Shown here: one piece after another, positions 7,113 through 14,119 of the stretch
Layout: every line of letters starts with the position of its first letter
How positions within the stretch are numbered: the first letter of the stretch is position 1
From: Bacillota bacterium
GTDB taxonomy: Bacteria; Bacillota; Clostridia; Lachnospirales; Lachnospiraceae
Assembly (NCBI GenBank): GCA_023457255.1
Contig: JAEWMB010000009.1
Coordinates: 1 to 16,966, forward strand
DNA length: 16,966 nucleotides
Reading direction: 5' to 3'
Notes under the pieces: model-generated
Told to the model about the DNA's origin: nothing
Database searches by the model: none
Seen by the model: the letters and a program-made list of their open reading frames with translations, nothing else
Made by a program: the position numbers and the translations under genes

Positions 7113-7307
7113 CTATTTATTGTTCTGGTTGTTCTGAGCATTCTTGTAGTTACCAGAATTATTTTTTGTGTTATTTTGAGCGTTCTGTGCGTTCTGTGCG
7201 TTCTGTGCGTTCTGTGCGTTTTGAGAATTCTCAGAATTCTGAGAGTTCTTATAAGAACTGGAGTTGTTGCTGTTTTTTGCATTCTTGCTATTATTTTCTG
7301 ATGACAT
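7113..7307 (-). CDS. Asn/Gln-rich repeat protein, unknown function
   Basis: A 64-aa, extremely low-complexity hydrophilic protein made largely of Asn, Gln, Ser, Ala and Lys, with no hydrophobic core and only Tyr as aromatic. The centre has consecutive Asn-Ala-Gln units encoded by exact 9-bp tandem repeats (7182-7217). It begins MSSENNSKNAKNSNNSSSYK and ends QNNQNNK. It is very likely translated: AGGAGG lies 7 nt before the ATG at 7307. The composition recalls gamma-type small acid-soluble spore proteins and some spore-coat or low-complexity aggregation-prone proteins. I see no diagnostic motif, so function stays open. It lies alone, divergent from an unexplained plus-strand transcript, with a candidate terminator at 6957-7008. 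Confidence 0.72.
   Translation of the reverse strand: MSSENNSKNAKNSNNSSSYKNSQNSENSQNAQNAQNAQNAQNAQNNTKNNSGNYKNAQNNQNNK
7182..7217. repeat. Four exact tandem copies of a 9-bp unit
   Basis: GTTCTGTGC (plus strand) repeats four times without a mismatch, and degenerate half-units flank it on both sides. It lies in frame inside the Asn/Gln-rich gene, so a gain or loss of units changes length but not frame. Confidence 0.95.
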
Positions 7308-7663
7308 GGTATGTCCTCCTATTAAAGATAAGTTATTATAACTACAGAACTAGTATGCCTAGTCTTATAAGAATTATTCCTTCAAAAGATAAGATTTTAT
7401 CAATTTATCAATTGTTTCTTATCCTATTTTTTCAAAATATTACAAGATTCTTTCTTTTTCCTCTTTATTTTGTTAAGGAAGCATATCGTAATTTTAAAAT
7501 AAAAAAAAGATTCATTTATCTATTGATTTTTCCCTTTTTATGTAGTATTATAAAAAATGTATCAGTAATTATGAATACGAAGTAAGCAGAAAACTGCTTA
7601 GCAAGCTTACATAATTTTGATACGCTATATAACCCCTTATTAATTATTTATACTCCCCTCAAC

Positions 7664-7701
7664 GAAACAGCCGGTAGCTCCCCTACCGGCTGTTTCACTT
7701 T
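7664..7701 (+). terminator. Strong intrinsic terminator, plus strand
   Basis: A perfect 14-bp stem, 7664-7677 with 7683-7696 (core CAGCCGGTAG/CTACCGGCTG), has a 5-nt loop and is followed by ACTTTTTG. The minus-strand side lacks a T run, so the direction is rightward. Confidence 0.88.
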
Positions 7702-7738
7702 TTGTATATTCCTAAAGAATAATATCATTTTTTCTATA

Positions 7739-7767
7739 TTGCAATTTGACAGCCCTCATGCTACAAT
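7739..7767 (+). promoter_or_regulatory. Candidate promoter of the acetate transporter gene
   Basis: TTGCAA (7739-7744), a 17-bp spacer and TACAAT (7762-7767). It lies about 50 bp upstream of the start codon and just after the terminator at 7664-7701. A nearby TTGACA at 7746 has no matching -10 at normal spacing. Confidence 0.5.
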
Positions 7768-7815
7768 GGCACTCTATGTTTAAATATCACCTTAACAACT
7801 TAATGGGAGGACACT

Positions 7816-8376
7816 ATGTCAACAGAAACAAAAGCAACGATTGCCAATCCGGCTCCACTTGGTTTGCTGGGATTTGGAATGACAACCTGCTTACTTAATC
7901 TTCACAATGCAGGTATGATACCACTGTCCATTGTTATTGTAGCAATGGGATTTGCTCTTGGGGGAGCTGCACAAATTATAGCTGGTATTATGGAATTTAA
8001 AAAGAATAATACGTTTGGAGCCACTGCATTTACCGCCTACGGATTCTTTTGGTGGTCACTCATTCTAATTTGGATGAATCCAACAAAAGCAATTGCTTCT
8101 TCAGATTCCACCAGCCTTGGTTTTTATCTTCTTTTGTGGGGAATTTTCACTTTATTTATGTTTATCGGTACTTTGAAACATAATATGGCTTCACGTATCG
8201 TATTTGGTTCATTAGCCTTACTTTTCTTCTTATTAGCTATTGCCAATTTTATGGATTCACACAGTATTCATACGATCGCCGGATATGTGGGAATATTTTG
8301 CGGCCTCTCCGCAATTTATAATTCTGTTGCCCAGGTTATCAACGGTGAATATAAAAAGACTATGTTTCCAATTTAA
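7816..8376 (+). CDS. AceTr (GPR1/FUN34/YaaH) acetate-type transporter
   Basis: A 186-aa integral membrane protein of the acetate uptake transporter family, whose bacterial members (SatP/YaaH) move acetate or succinate. The signature NPAPLGLLGF begins at residue 11. Six hydrophobic segments follow, as expected for the hexameric channel-like fold, and the total length is normal. The ATG follows GGGAGGA at good spacing. It is monocistronic, bounded by its own promoter candidate and the terminator at 8391-8447. For a fermenter this would mediate acetate flux, though the direction and substrate are inferred from the family. Confidence 0.92.
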   Translation: MSTETKATIANPAPLGLLGFGMTTCLLNLHNAGMIPLSIVIVAMGFALGGAAQIIAGIMEFKKNNTFGATAFTAYGFFWWSLILIWMNPTKAIASSDSTSLGFYLLLWGIFTLFMFIGTLKHNMASRIVFGSLALLFFLLAIANFMDSHSIHTIAGYVGIFCGLSAIYNSVAQVINGEYKKTMFPI

Positions 8377-8390
8377 AATAATATAAATAA

Positions 8391-8447
8391 TGGAGTATTA
8401 CAAACTAGCTAAAGTTAAGCTAATTTGTAATACTCCATCTTTTTTGT
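8391..8447 (+). terminator. Intrinsic terminator after the transporter gene
   Basis: The arms 8391-8404 and 8424-8437 form a perfect 14-bp stem (TGGAGTATTACAAA). An inner TAGCT/AGCTA pairing extends it past one mismatch, and TCTTTTTTG follows. It separates the convergent transporter and HAAS-domain genes. Confidence 0.9.
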
Positions 8448-8478
8448 TTACTCTTATAGGCTTTATCATTTCTTTTCC

Positions 8479-8982
8479 CTATTTTCTAAACCGATTGCAA
8501 ATGTAAGAAATGCCTGCAGCAATGAAAATAACAGGAAGTACAAATTTAAAAAATACCTTAAAAGCTAATGTTCCAATCCAAAACACAGTGCCTAACACAA
8601 GAAATAGAATAAATAAGCTAAGCAAACAACCAATCCAGCCTTGAAAGCCTATTGTCTTAAAAACCGTATGATTTCGTTTTTTCTTCCCATCCCCTTCCCG
8701 ATTACCACTTGGTGAATTTGTAGATTGATAATTTCCACTGTCTGAATAACTATAGGATTGATAATGTACCTGATTATCATGATTCATCTGATAAGCATCA
8801 ATGATCGTTCTTGCAATCAGTCGTGGGTCACCAAGACTTGCCGTAATTTCTGCTTCAGACTGCTCCCCCTTTTTTGAATTCATATAACCTCTATAATAAT
8901 TCACATTGGAAACAATTTCATTGTAAGGGAGTTCACCATCCAAGCTATCTCGTAATTGATTTAAAAATTCTTGTATCGTCAT
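8479..8982 (-). CDS. HAAS / DUF1700-domain membrane protein
   Basis: A 167-aa protein. The N-terminal 65 or so residues (MTIQEFLNQLRDSL..., ...GDPRLIARTIIDAY) match the helical HAAS/DUF1700 signalling domain. A Ser/Asn/Tyr-rich linker (about 70-100) and a KKKR cluster follow, then two close membrane segments (about 117-138 and 142-162). The ATG at 8982 is preceded by AAAGGAG. DUF1700 genes usually sit next to a PadR-family repressor; none is visible here, so the regulator may be elsewhere. It is convergent with the transporter gene. The biochemical role is unknown. Confidence 0.8.
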   Translation of the reverse strand: MTIQEFLNQLRDSLDGELPYNEIVSNVNYYRGYMNSKKGEQSEAEITASLGDPRLIARTIIDAYQMNHDNQVHYQSYSYSDSGNYQSTNSPSGNREGDGKKKRNHTVFKTIGFQGWIGCLLSLFILFLVLGTVFWIGTLAFKVFFKFVLPVIFIAAGISYICNRFRK

Positions 8983-9135
8983 ATGTTATCTCCTTTAATA
9001 AAAAACATTTTAACATAACTAGAATCTCCCGTAAATGATGGTTTCATTAATATCCTATTAAAATTTTACTAAACTAACCCTTTTTTCTTTTTAGAAATGT
9101 TAATTTATCTCCGGTGCATGCCAAAGAGAAACCTC

Positions 9136-9164
9136 TTGTAATTTGCTTCTATATCGTCTATAAT
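9136..9164 (+). promoter_or_regulatory. Distal candidate promoter of the ABC-F gene
   Basis: TTGTAA (9136-9141), a 17-bp spacer and a perfect TATAAT (9159-9164). It would give a leader of about 107 nt that includes the GC hairpin at 9250-9263. Confidence 0.5.
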
Positions 9165-9217
9165 GTACATGTTTTGCACCTGATGAATTCATTATATAAG
9201 GTGCATTCAATAGTGGT

Positions 9218-9263
9218 TTACTTAAACACAAATTACTTTGTTATAATACGGCGCTAGGGCGCC
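9218..9263 (+). promoter_or_regulatory. Proximal candidate promoter and 5' GC hairpin of the ABC-F gene
   Basis: TTACTT (9218-9223), an 18-bp spacer and a perfect TATAAT (9242-9247). Directly after it lies GGCGC-TAGG-GCGCC (9250-9263), a GC-only palindrome in an AT-rich setting that would sit at the very 5' end of the RNA or serve as an operator. Confidence 0.5.
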
Positions 9264-9278
9264 AGAATTGAGGTTAGA

Positions 9279-10832
9279 ATGAGCATACTAAATGTAACGA
9301 ACCTAAATCATGGTTTTGGTGAGCGAATGATATTTCACGATGTTTCCTTCCGTCTATTAAAGGGAGAGCATATCGGGCTTATCGGAGCAAATGGCGAAGG
9401 CAAATCTACTTTTATGAATATAATAACCAATAAACTTATGCCGGACGAAGGTAATATTGAATGGTCTAAAAATGTTCGTGTTGGCTATCTTGATCAGCAT
9501 TCCGTCTTGGAAAAAGGAATGACAATCCGTGATGTACTAAAATCTGCATTCAACTTTTTATTTGAGTTAGAAGCAAAAATGAATACTATTTGTAATGAAT
9601 TAGCGGATGCTTCAGATGAAAAGCTGACAGAGCTTATGGAGGAATTTGGTACGATTCAAGATCTTTTAGATGCTCATGACTTTTATATTATTGACTCTAA
9701 GGTAGAAGAAATCGGCCGTGCTCTTGGGCTTTGCGATATCGGTTTGGATAAGGATGTTACCGACCTAAGCGGTGGTCAAAGAACTAAAGTATTATTAGGT
9801 AAGCTACTTCTTGAAAAGCCAGACATTCTTCTTCTCGATGAGCCAACAAATTACCTGGATTTAGAACACATTGAATGGCTTAAACGTTATTTACAGGAAT
9901 ACGAAAATGCATTTATTCTTATTTCACATGATGTTCCGTTCTTAAATAGTGTAATCAACCTAATTTATCATATGGAAAATGGAGAGTTAAACCGCTATGT
10001 TGGTGATTATGATAAGTTCCAGGAGGTTTACGCTGTAAAGAAGGCACAATTAGAATCTGCCTATAAAAAGCAGCAACAGGAAATTAACGAACTTCAAGAC
10101 TTCGTAGCTCGTAATAAAGCACGTGTATCCACCCGTAATATGGCAATGTCTCGTCAGAAGAAGCTGGATAAAATGGATGTGATTGAGCTGGCAAAAGAAA
10201 AGCCAAAGCCAGAGTTTCATTTTAAAGAAGCCCGTGCTGCAAGCCGCTATATCTTCCAAACGGAGCATCTAATCATCGGCTATGAGGAACCATTATCCAA
10301 ACCTATCACGATTTCTATGGAACGTGGGGATAAGATTGTATTAAAAGGTGCCAACGGTATTGGAAAAACTACATTAATGAAGAGTATCTTAGGAATCATA
10401 CCTCCTTTAAACGGGAAAGTTACCCTAGGCGATTACCTCTATCAAGGTTATTTTGAGCAAGAAATGACAGGTGCCAAGAACAATACCTGTATTGAAGAGC
10501 TCTGGTGTGAATTTCCATCCTGGACACAATATGAAGTACGTTCCGCTCTTGCAAAATGTGGACTTACAACAAAACACATTGAAAGTCAGGTGCGTGTCTT
10601 AAGTGGTGGTGAGCAGGCAAAGGTTAGACTTTGCAAATTAATTAACCGAGAAACCAATATTTTGCTTCTTGACGAGCCTACGAACCACCTGGATGTGGAA
10701 GCAAAAGAGGAATTAAAACGTGCTCTTAGCGAATATAAAGGCAGCATCTTATTAATCTGCCATGAGCCGGACTTCTATGAGGATTTTACTACGAAAGTTA
10801 TCGATTGCAGCAATTGGTCAACTAAGATCTAA
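9279..10832 (+). CDS. ABC-F family ATPase
   Basis: A 517-aa soluble protein with two ABC ATPase domains and no membrane segment, the ABC-F design of ribosome-binding translation factors and target-protection resistance proteins. Domain 1 has Walker A GANGEGKS (36-43), LSGGQ (163-167) and LLLDEP (184-189). Domain 2 has GANGIGKT (357-364), LSGGE (441-445) and LLLDEP with E466. Both catalytic glutamates (E188, E466) and both switch histidines (H217, H495) are present. The charged linker (about 240-325) would reach the ribosome. GAGGTT precedes the ATG. It is monocistronic with a strong terminator. Whether it is a housekeeping or an antibiotic-protection member cannot be settled by eye. Confidence 0.9.
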   Translation: MSILNVTNLNHGFGERMIFHDVSFRLLKGEHIGLIGANGEGKSTFMNIITNKLMPDEGNIEWSKNVRVGYLDQHSVLEKGMTIRDVLKSAFNFLFELEAKMNTICNELADASDEKLTELMEEFGTIQDLLDAHDFYIIDSKVEEIGRALGLCDIGLDKDVTDLSGGQRTKVLLGKLLLEKPDILLLDEPTNYLDLEHIEWLKRYLQEYENAFILISHDVPFLNSVINLIYHMENGELNRYVGDYDKFQEVYAVKKAQLESAYKKQQQEINELQDFVARNKARVSTRNMAMSRQKKLDKMDVIELAKEKPKPEFHFKEARAASRYIFQTEHLIIGYEEPLSKPITISMERGDKIVLKGANGIGKTTLMKSILGIIPPLNGKVTLGDYLYQGYFEQEMTGAKNNTCIEELWCEFPSWTQYEVRSALAKCGLTTKHIESQVRVLSGGEQAKVRLCKLINRETNILLLDEPTNHLDVEAKEELKRALSEYKGSILLICHEPDFYEDFTTKVIDCSNWSTKI

Positions 10833-10866
10833 CGAAATAGTTCGATGTCAGAACATATAATAATAG

Positions 10867-10932
10867 AAAAAACAGGTACAAAGTGATTTTAAAAAAATCG
10901 TTCTTAAAATCACTTTGTACCTGTTTTTTTCT
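10867..10932 (+). terminator. 26-bp-stem intrinsic terminator after the ABC-F gene
   Basis: The arms 10867-10892 and 10904-10929 are a perfect 26-bp inverted repeat with an 11-nt loop and a T tail. The A-tract on the other side would also serve leftward transcription, so it may act in both directions. Confidence 0.92.
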
Positions 10933-11141
10933 AAAAAGTCTTAAGCCTATGCCCCAGACTGTATCGATATAGTCTTCTTTTATAATCTTTTTTTACCTTC
11001 ATTCCAATATTACTGATCTGTACATTTATCGTCTTATCCTCTCTAATAAAATATTCTTCCTATGCATAATTATAAATCTCGTGTTTACTAAAACTTTACT
11101 TGGGTGGAAAAGTAATAGTTCTAATATCATCCTCCATGAAT

Positions 11142-11215
11142 AAAAGCGAGCGCAAACAGAATCCTCCAATAAGCCGATTGGCCCCCCTTGGAACATTCCA
11201 TTTGCACCCGCTTTT
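11142..11215 (-). terminator. Nested hairpin 3' of the DUF4914 gene, likely terminator
   Basis: On the minus strand the arms 11201-11215 and 11142-11156 pair over 15 positions, two of them G-U. The same arms on the plus strand would have A-C mismatches, so the structure favours the minus-strand RNA. Inside lies a second hairpin, CCAAT/ATTGG (11166-11181), and a GAAT/ATTC pairing. A short U run (CGCTTTTATTC) follows. The size and nesting are unusual for a plain terminator. Confidence 0.5.
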
Positions 11216-11252
11216 TCAGCGTCCTATATCACAACAGTAACATCACTGTTTC

Positions 11253-13130
11253 TTAATATCTCATCGGCAATAAATCATTGTACTCTTGAACAGTAGCGTC
11301 AGAAAGTAATAACTCAATTGTCTTTCTACCCATCTCATGAAGTTCCGGAGTTAAGAATTTCCCAACTTCCTTCTTAAAGAAGTCAAGAAGTATTTTAGCA
11401 CCCGCATCGTAACCCTCGATACCAACTTCCTGCTGCGTCTCCGGTTGTAAAAATTCCTTGTGGATATACTGACCGTCCACCTTAAGGGATCCCAGGCCAT
11501 ATCCTAGAATTGGACAACGAGCTTCTACTAAATGCTCCGGCTTAAATTTTGCGCTACCTCTCCTAGCGATATACTCTCTTGTTACCCATTGCGGCATAAA
11601 TCCAACTTCATAAACACCAATATGCTGATTTGGAATGAGCAAATAACGAGTATGACTGGAATTTAACACCTGTTCCATAAGAAGGTTTGCCTGCTCAACC
11701 ATCTTACCGGTTGCAAATGGCCAATAAGATCCTACGCCTTCACTTGTCATACCTTCGGAAGAAGTAATACTTGGATTATTATATCCTCTTGGTGCAACCA
11801 ATCTCCATAACCAAGCAAGTGCCGGAGGCAGAATATGACACAGACCAAGGATACCATAAGAAGGATTCTTCTTGCTACAAGCCGGGGTTCTAACACCAAA
11901 GCTTCTAACATCAATTTCTACAGGCTCATCAATAACATTTGGTACCAGATGTCTTGGAAGAACCACTCTCGGATTTGGACAAGGTTTTCCATTAGAATCT
12001 AAGGTATGCTCCCAAACAAGACAAGTAGAATTTGGCACACCCTGAATATTTAAGAATACCAATGGTTCCTCCGGATGAATAAAAATTTTCTCATACTGTG
12101 GAGCAGAGCCATAACTCTTAATATGGTCACAACGTAAGAACCAACCTTGCTCTGCATCCTTTACAACAAGTTTTTTACTATCATTTTGCATCTTTGGATG
12201 ACATAGTGCCATATCATCGGTAACAGGTCTTAGCTCACATGACTCCGTTAACTCTATATATGTTTTCTCACCATTTACTGTATTTTTACCAAGTAAAATA
12301 CGACCATCCATTTCACGGTGAACATGCTCAATCATCTCACTCTTTCCGCCGCCAGATGCACCTTCATGCATAATAACAATTTCATTATCATACGGAGTAA
12401 TAACCTTAACGGTAGATGCATGAACGGTAGTCCAGCCTTCATTTTCGCCAATGTTAAGTAAAACACCGTAGATACCCTTCTTCGCACTTGGTCCTGGATA
12501 TAAGTTAAAGGAGTATAACTCATGAATTTCTTTCAAACGGTTGTGAATTACAATTTGCTTACCCTCAAAATGAGTATGACGGAATGGAGGTGCTAAGAAA
12601 ATAACAGCCTTTGGATTAAAGTCCTCCGAAATATCATACATACTGGTAAATCCCTGTAGATCTGCAACCGCACAAGCAAAGAATCCTGCATTCGCCGGAG
12701 CAACCAATAAGGTATCATAGCCGTATTCCTCACCGCCGGACTTAAATGCAAAAACAGCAAGTTTCTGCTCTTTTAACCATTGGAAGGTTTCCTGACGAAG
12801 TGGTTCAAAATCTTTATTATAGACATCATCGTACTTTGGCTTATCCGTATCATTATCATCAGCAACCAATAGACAATCCGGGTCACGTCTACGCATATAG
12901 TCTTCCGGATAATTTACTGCAATACCATTCTTGCAACGTGTTACGGTCGCTTCCACAACACTTCCCTCGCCAGGTACATCATAAGCCACCTCATAAGTGT
13001 CCACGTCTTCTCCACCAAAAGCCATATGTATCAGCTCCTTTTTTGAACGTGGGTAATATACGTGTTTGCTCTCTGCTAAAATATCCTTAATATAAGATGG
13101 CAAATTCCACTTTTCCTGATTGATTTTCAT
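11253..13130 (-). CDS. DUF4914 family protein with PEPCK-like P-loop
   Basis: A 625-aa, probably cytosolic protein that I assign to DUF4914, a family of similar length related to the phosphoenolpyruvate carboxykinase fold. The clearest motif is EGASGGGKSEM (256-266), a P-loop of the PEPCK kinase-1a kind rather than a classic Walker A. PVTDD (302-306) lies about 40 residues later, where a Walker-B-like metal site would fall. Other conserved-looking blocks are APPFRHTHFEGKQ (180-192), RSFGVRTPAC (409-418) and SEGMTSEGVGSYWPFATGK (458-476). No signal peptide or membrane segment is seen. AGAGGAT precedes the ATG. It is monocistronic. It is not an ordinary PEPCK: the canonical PEPCK substrate motifs are not evident, so the reaction is unknown. 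Confidence 0.8.
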   Translation of the reverse strand: MKINQEKWNLPSYIKDILAESKHVYYPRSKKELIHMAFGGEDVDTYEVAYDVPGEGSVVEATVTRCKNGIAVNYPEDYMRRRDPDCLLVADDNDTDKPKYDDVYNKDFEPLRQETFQWLKEQKLAVFAFKSGGEEYGYDTLLVAPANAGFFACAVADLQGFTSMYDISEDFNPKAVIFLAPPFRHTHFEGKQIVIHNRLKEIHELYSFNLYPGPSAKKGIYGVLLNIGENEGWTTVHASTVKVITPYDNEIVIMHEGASGGGKSEMIEHVHREMDGRILLGKNTVNGEKTYIELTESCELRPVTDDMALCHPKMQNDSKKLVVKDAEQGWFLRCDHIKSYGSAPQYEKIFIHPEEPLVFLNIQGVPNSTCLVWEHTLDSNGKPCPNPRVVLPRHLVPNVIDEPVEIDVRSFGVRTPACSKKNPSYGILGLCHILPPALAWLWRLVAPRGYNNPSITSSEGMTSEGVGSYWPFATGKMVEQANLLMEQVLNSSHTRYLLIPNQHIGVYEVGFMPQWVTREYIARRGSAKFKPEHLVEARCPILGYGLGSLKVDGQYIHKEFLQPETQQEVGIEGYDAGAKILLDFFKKEVGKFLTPELHEMGRKTIELLLSDATVQEYNDLLPMRY

Positions 13131-13266
13131 AGCAATCCTCTCTTTCTTCCATATCTTTTTATATAAAAATATATTTCTAGATGCTGTCTATCATATATTT
13201 TTAGCTCTTACGTTAATTATTCCTACCTAAGTATTGATCTATGCACATGATTGGTTTAGATATCAT

Positions 13267-13317
13267 GATGTGAAACCTTATATTTATAAAACTGATATGA
13301 AACCCATATTTTATAAG
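13267..13317. repeat. Imperfect direct repeat, two units of about 25 bp
   Basis: GATGTGAAACC and GATATGAAACC start 26 bp apart, and each is followed by an AT-rich tail ending TTTATAA or TTTTATAA. It lies upstream of the DUF4914 gene. It may be operator-like or a chance AT-rich similarity. Confidence 0.4.
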
Positions 13318-13405
13318 TCTTCGATTTTATAACTTCCACCAGATGTCTGCTTACAGTTTTTCATTTCCTTACCATAGCATCTTCCGAAGAATGGCTTCCT
13401 CTTTT

Positions 13406-13445
13406 TTAAAAAAGCCAATATCAAAGAAACCTTTGATATTGGCTT
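13406..13445 (-). terminator. Intrinsic terminator of the mpsC transcript
   Basis: A perfect 15-bp stem (13412-13426 with 13431-13445; AAGCCAATATCAAAG) has a 4-nt loop. On the minus strand it is followed by a run of T. It lies about 65 bp beyond the mpsC stop. Confidence 0.9.
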
Positions 13446-13511
13446 ACTTACAACTTAGTATAACTACTTTGTATCGTCTTCCATATTATGAAATATTAAA
13501 CCAACTTTTCC

Positions 13512-13871
13512 TTAGGAGATTAGATCCTCTATATCTTTATCTATTGTTATTACAACAATTTTCTCACCGGTCTTCGTACTAATATCAGAATGAGTGCTGA
13601 CGATAGCTACATCAATAATTTCTTGTATTAATGTTTCTAAATACCCTCGCCCACCTTCAAATAGCGATGACCTAACCTTCTTAAATAACTCAATTCCTTG
13701 TGGATTATCCGTCAACTTCTGTTCCGATGGACTAAGTACACCGGTAAGCCTAATAATAATCATATCATGTATAATATAGGTTCTAATAGTCTTTGGCCCG
13801 CGTCCCATATACTCAATTTCGAATTTACTGAGTGCCTCACTAATCTTCGCTTCCAACTGACCCTTTGTCAC
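13512..13871 (-). CDS. MpsC / DUF2294 family protein
   Basis: A 119-aa soluble protein matching the DUF2294 family, renamed MpsC after a proposed membrane-potential-generating system. Recognisable blocks are the N-terminal MTKGQLEAKISEALSKFEIEYMGRGPK, the central IRLTGVLSPSEQ and FKKVRSSLFEGGR, and a C-terminal VSTHSDISTKTGEKIVVITID. Full-length for the family. The start is GTG at 13871, preceded by AGGTGGTGAT; no ATG fits. A good promoter lies at 13960-13988 and a strong terminator at 13406-13445, so it is a one-gene unit. No MpsA/MpsB-like gene is next to it here. The function in this organism is not known. Confidence 0.85.
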   Translation of the reverse strand: MTKGQLEAKISEALSKFEIEYMGRGPKTIRTYIIHDMIIIRLTGVLSPSEQKLTDNPQGIELFKKVRSSLFEGGRGYLETLIQEIIDVAIVSTHSDISTKTGEKIVVITIDKDIEDLIS

Positions 13872-13959
13872 TATATCACCACCTATCCTAAGTTTATCAA
13901 GGAGGTATCTTAAGTTAATCCTATAGCTCCAACTATATTAAAAATAAAATGCTTTTAAA

Positions 13960-13988
13960 ATCTTATAAGAAAAGCCTTAAGAAGTCAA
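13960..13988 (-). promoter_or_regulatory. Promoter of mpsC
   Basis: Read on the minus strand: TTGACT (13983-13988), a 17-bp spacer and TAAGAT (13960-13965), about 90 bp upstream of the GTG start. It lies downstream of the small-RNA terminator, so mpsC can be transcribed independently. Confidence 0.7.
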
Positions 13989-14089
13989 ATAAAGATTTCG
14001 TTAATAATCATCTAATTCTAGTATAAATCCATGATAATATTTCCTAATCTAACCAAAGTTCAATTGTATTGCATTCAATTATTTATAGC

Positions 14090-14119
14090 AAAAAACCTGT
14101 AAACATTGTTTGCAGGTTT
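14090..14119 (-). terminator. Terminator of the candidate small RNA
   Basis: The arms 14093-14104 and 14108-14119 (minus strand: AAACCTGCAAAC and GTTTACAGGTTT) have a 3-nt loop and one C-A mismatch, followed by further T residues then GC. Confidence 0.75.

Larger units (their letters stand above)
7308..7815 (+). other. 500-bp region with an orphan plus-strand transcript
   Basis: No secure protein gene. An AT-rich open frame 7355-7585 (76 codons, starting MPSLIRIIPS, strongly hydrophobic in the middle, basic elsewhere) has no ribosome binding site and may be chance. A short perfect hairpin TAAGCAG/CTGCTTA overlaps its stop codon. A strong plus-strand terminator follows at 7664-7701, then the transporter promoter at 7739-7767. 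The terminator implies something is transcribed rightwards here. Confidence 0.45.
8983..9278. other. Divergent intergenic region with two candidate plus promoters
   Basis: Two plus-strand promoter candidates face the ABC-F gene, at 9136-9164 and 9218-9247. Otherwise the stretch is AT-rich and featureless; I see no clear promoter for the leftward HAAS gene. Confidence 0.5.
10833..11252. other. Convergent intergenic region
   Basis: The region holds the ABC-F terminator (10867-10932) and the structured 3' element of the DUF4914 transcript (11142-11215), plus a small AACAGT/ACTGTT hairpin at 11233-11250. The stretch 10935-11140 shows nothing recognisable. Confidence 0.6.
13131..13511. other. Intergenic region upstream of the DUF4914 gene
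   Basis: It holds two imperfect direct copies of GATRTGAAACC-plus-AT-tract (13267-13290 and 13293-13317) and the mpsC terminator (13406-13445). A weak minus-strand promoter, TAGACA-17 bp-TTTATA, is possible at about 13155-13190. The plus-strand open frame here lacks a ribosome binding site and runs through the terminator. Confidence 0.5.

Noticed and set aside
7182..7217. CRISPR array
   Set aside because: The 9-bp repeats are directly adjacent with no spacers and lie in a coding frame.
7166..7585. 139-codon plus-strand frame across the Asn/Gln-rich gene
   Set aside because: Its first part is the reverse complement of the tandem repeat (Arg-Ser-Val repeats) and there is no ribosome binding site. 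Only the 7355-7585 part is kept as a weak possibility in the region note.
7746..7751. Perfect TTGACA as -35 of the transporter promoter
   Set aside because: The only good -10 (TACAAT at 7762) is 10 bp away, too close. The TTGCAA at 7739 gives the right 17-bp spacing instead.
12746..13090. 114-codon plus-strand frame inside the DUF4914 gene
   Set aside because: It is antisense to a well-supported gene, with His/Gln/Pro/Tyr-rich content typical of a shadow frame.
13343..13582. 79-codon plus-strand frame
   Set aside because: It passes through the mpsC terminator hairpin and into the 3' end of mpsC on the other strand, with no Shine-Dalgarno sequence.
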